The notes beneath the pieces are model-generated. The model was not told the DNA's origin and did no database searches. It was given only the letters and a program-made list of their open reading frames with translations. A program made the position numbers and the translations under genes. Positions 62,912 to 64,000 of a DNA stretch of 64,000 bases are shown here, in pieces (the first letter of the stretch is position 1; each line of letters starts with the position of its first letter). The DNA comes from Nocardiopsis endophytica (lineage in GTDB: Bacteria > Actinomycetota > Actinomycetes > Streptosporangiales > Streptosporangiaceae): assembly GCF_027706725.1 (NCBI RefSeq), contig NZ_JAQFWQ010000022.1:1-64000 (forward strand), written 5' to 3'.

Positions 62912-64000
62912 ATGCGGATCCTGCACACCTCCGACTGGCACCTGGGGCGCTCCTTCCACCGGGAGAACCTACTGGACGCCCAGGCCGCCTTCATCGACCA
63001 CCTCGTGGAGACGGTCCGCGCCGAGCGGGTCGACGCGGTGGCGGTCTCCGGCGACCTGTACGACCGGGCGCTGCCCCCGGTGGACGCGGTGCGCCTGCTC
63101 GACGAGGCGCTGCGCCGGATCCGCGGCACCGGGGCGCGGGCGGTGCTGATCAGCGGCAACCACGACTCCATGGCCCGGCTGGACTACGGGTCGGGCCTGT
63201 TCGACGCCGCGGGCGTGCACCTGCGCAGCTCCCTGGAGGGCGTGGGGGCGCCCGTGGTGCTCGACGACGCGCATGGGCCGGTGGCCTTCTACGGCATCCC
63301 CTACCTGGAGCCGGAGATCGCCCGGCGGCACTGGGGGCTGTCCGGGCGGGGCCACCCGGCGGTGCTCGGGCACGCCATGGACCTGGTCCGCGCCGACCTG
63401 GCCGAGCGGCCCGCGGGCACGCGCTCGGTGGTGCTCTCGCACGCGTTCGTGACCGGGGGCGCGCCCTCCGACAGCGAGCGCGACATCGCGGTGGGCGGCG
63501 CGGCGCACGTGCCCGCCTCGCTCTTCGACGGCGCGGACTACGTGGCGCTGGGCCACCTGCACGGCCGGCAGCGCATGTCGGAGCGGGTGCGCTACTCGGG
63601 CTCGCCGCTGGCCTACTCCTTCTCCGAGGAGCACCACGTCAAGGGGTCCTGGCTGGTGGAGATCGACCGGTCGGGGGCGGTGCGCGCGGACTTCGCCGAG
63701 GCGCCGGTGCCGCGGCCCGTCGCCCGCCTGTCCGGGCGGCTGGAGGACCTGCTGGCGGGGCCCGAGTGGGAGGCCTACACGGGCCACTGGCTGCAGGTGA
63801 CGCTGACCGACCCGGTGCGGCCCGCCTTTCCGATGGACCGGCTGCGCGAGCGCTTCCCGCACGCGGTGAACCTGGAATTCGCGCCCGAGGGCGCGCCCGA
63901 CCGCGAGGACGCGTCGTGGGCGCGCGGGAGCCGCGACCGGCCGGGGCCGGAGCTGGTCATGGACTTCGTGGACTGGGCGCGCGGGGAGTCCGCCTGCGAG
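62912..64000 (+). CDS. sbcD: Exonuclease subunit SbcD, partial (runs off the window)
   Basis: The frame opens at ATG 62912 and is still open at the window end (363 codons). It has the Mre11/SbcD metallophosphoesterase motifs: ILHTSDWHLGRSFHRE, VSGDLYDRALPP, ISGNHDSMARL, VLSHAFVTG and LGHLHGRQRM, followed by the capping domain. SbcD pairs with SbcC to cut hairpins and DNA ends. sbcC should follow outside the window. Confidence 0.95.
   Translation, partial: MRILHTSDWHLGRSFHRENLLDAQAAFIDHLVETVRAERVDAVAVSGDLYDRALPPVDAVRLLDEALRRIRGTGARAVLISGNHDSMARLDYGSGLFDAAGVHLRSSLEGVGAPVVLDDAHGPVAFYGIPYLEPEIARRHWGLSGRGHPAVLGHAMDLVRADLAERPAGTRSVVLSHAFVTGGAPSDSERDIAVGGAAHVPASLFDGADYVALGHLHGRQRMSERVRYSGSPLAYSFSEEHHVKGSWLVEIDRSGAVRADFAEAPVPRPVARLSGRLEDLLAGPEWEAYTGHWLQVTLTDPVRPAFPMDRLRERFPHAVNLEFAPEGAPDREDASWARGSRDRPGPELVMDFVDWARGESACE

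Overview
The window is chromosomal DNA from a very GC-rich Gram-positive actinomycete. Most genes have near-saturated third-position G/C, GTG and TTG starts are frequent, and the gene set is actinobacterial (mycothiol S-conjugate amidase, GreA, GlpX next to a DUF4245 protein, IspH next to an Rv1109c-like protein, an Rpf-type muralytic enzyme, Ser/Thr kinases with external domains). Nocardiopsaceae is my best guess; that is inference from gene content, not a database match. No rRNA, tRNA, CRISPR array, transposase or integrase was seen.

Layout. 1-0.6 kb: three imperfect ~220-bp tandem repeats. 0.6-4.2 kb: MoxR-like ATPase plus VWA protein operon. 4.3-10 kb: FIST sensor protein, secreted double-psi barrel/SH3 protein, greA, DUF4307 protein, and an mca gene broken by an in-frame amber codon. 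10-12.5 kb: MarR regulator divergent from a secreted AOC-barrel-like protein and an NAD(P)-binding reductase, then a Uma2 protein. 12.6-16.7 kb: DASS carboxylate transporter followed by a CitA/DcuS-type kinase and regulator in one operon. 17-31 kb: orphan antitoxin-like gene, YyaL-type thioredoxin protein, lipoprotein, kinase divergent from an ECF sigma factor, short cis-prenyltransferase, PIN-PhoH ATPase, PhoD, two cell-wall lytic enzymes sharing one N-terminal half, second kinase.

30.9-34.6 kb is a lower-GC restriction-modification island: vsr, a cytosine-5 methyltransferase, a NaeI-type endonuclease and an NgoMIV-type endonuclease. The characterised members of both endonuclease families cut GCCGGC but are unrelated in fold, so this locus seems to carry two isoschizomer-type nucleases behind one methylase. 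The NgoMIV-like protein appears to have Gln at two metal-ligand Glu positions. This is the most unusual system in the window.

34.7-64 kb is mostly core and transport genes: fumC, an ABC-2 exporter, DUF3352 protein, glpX, TetR regulator, LEA-like repeat protein, ispH, LysR regulator divergent from CitMHS transporter-atuA-atuA-like genes, a PHB depolymerase-like esterase with a second secreted hydrolase, a winged-helix regulator with its membrane partner, a patatin, a five-gene peptide/nickel-type ABC importer, a YdjM-like membrane protein, an O-methyltransferase and the start of sbcD. Three copies of a 62-bp palindromic element lie between genes at 5.55, 20.03 and 55.04 kb, two of them between convergent genes, and may act as shared terminators.
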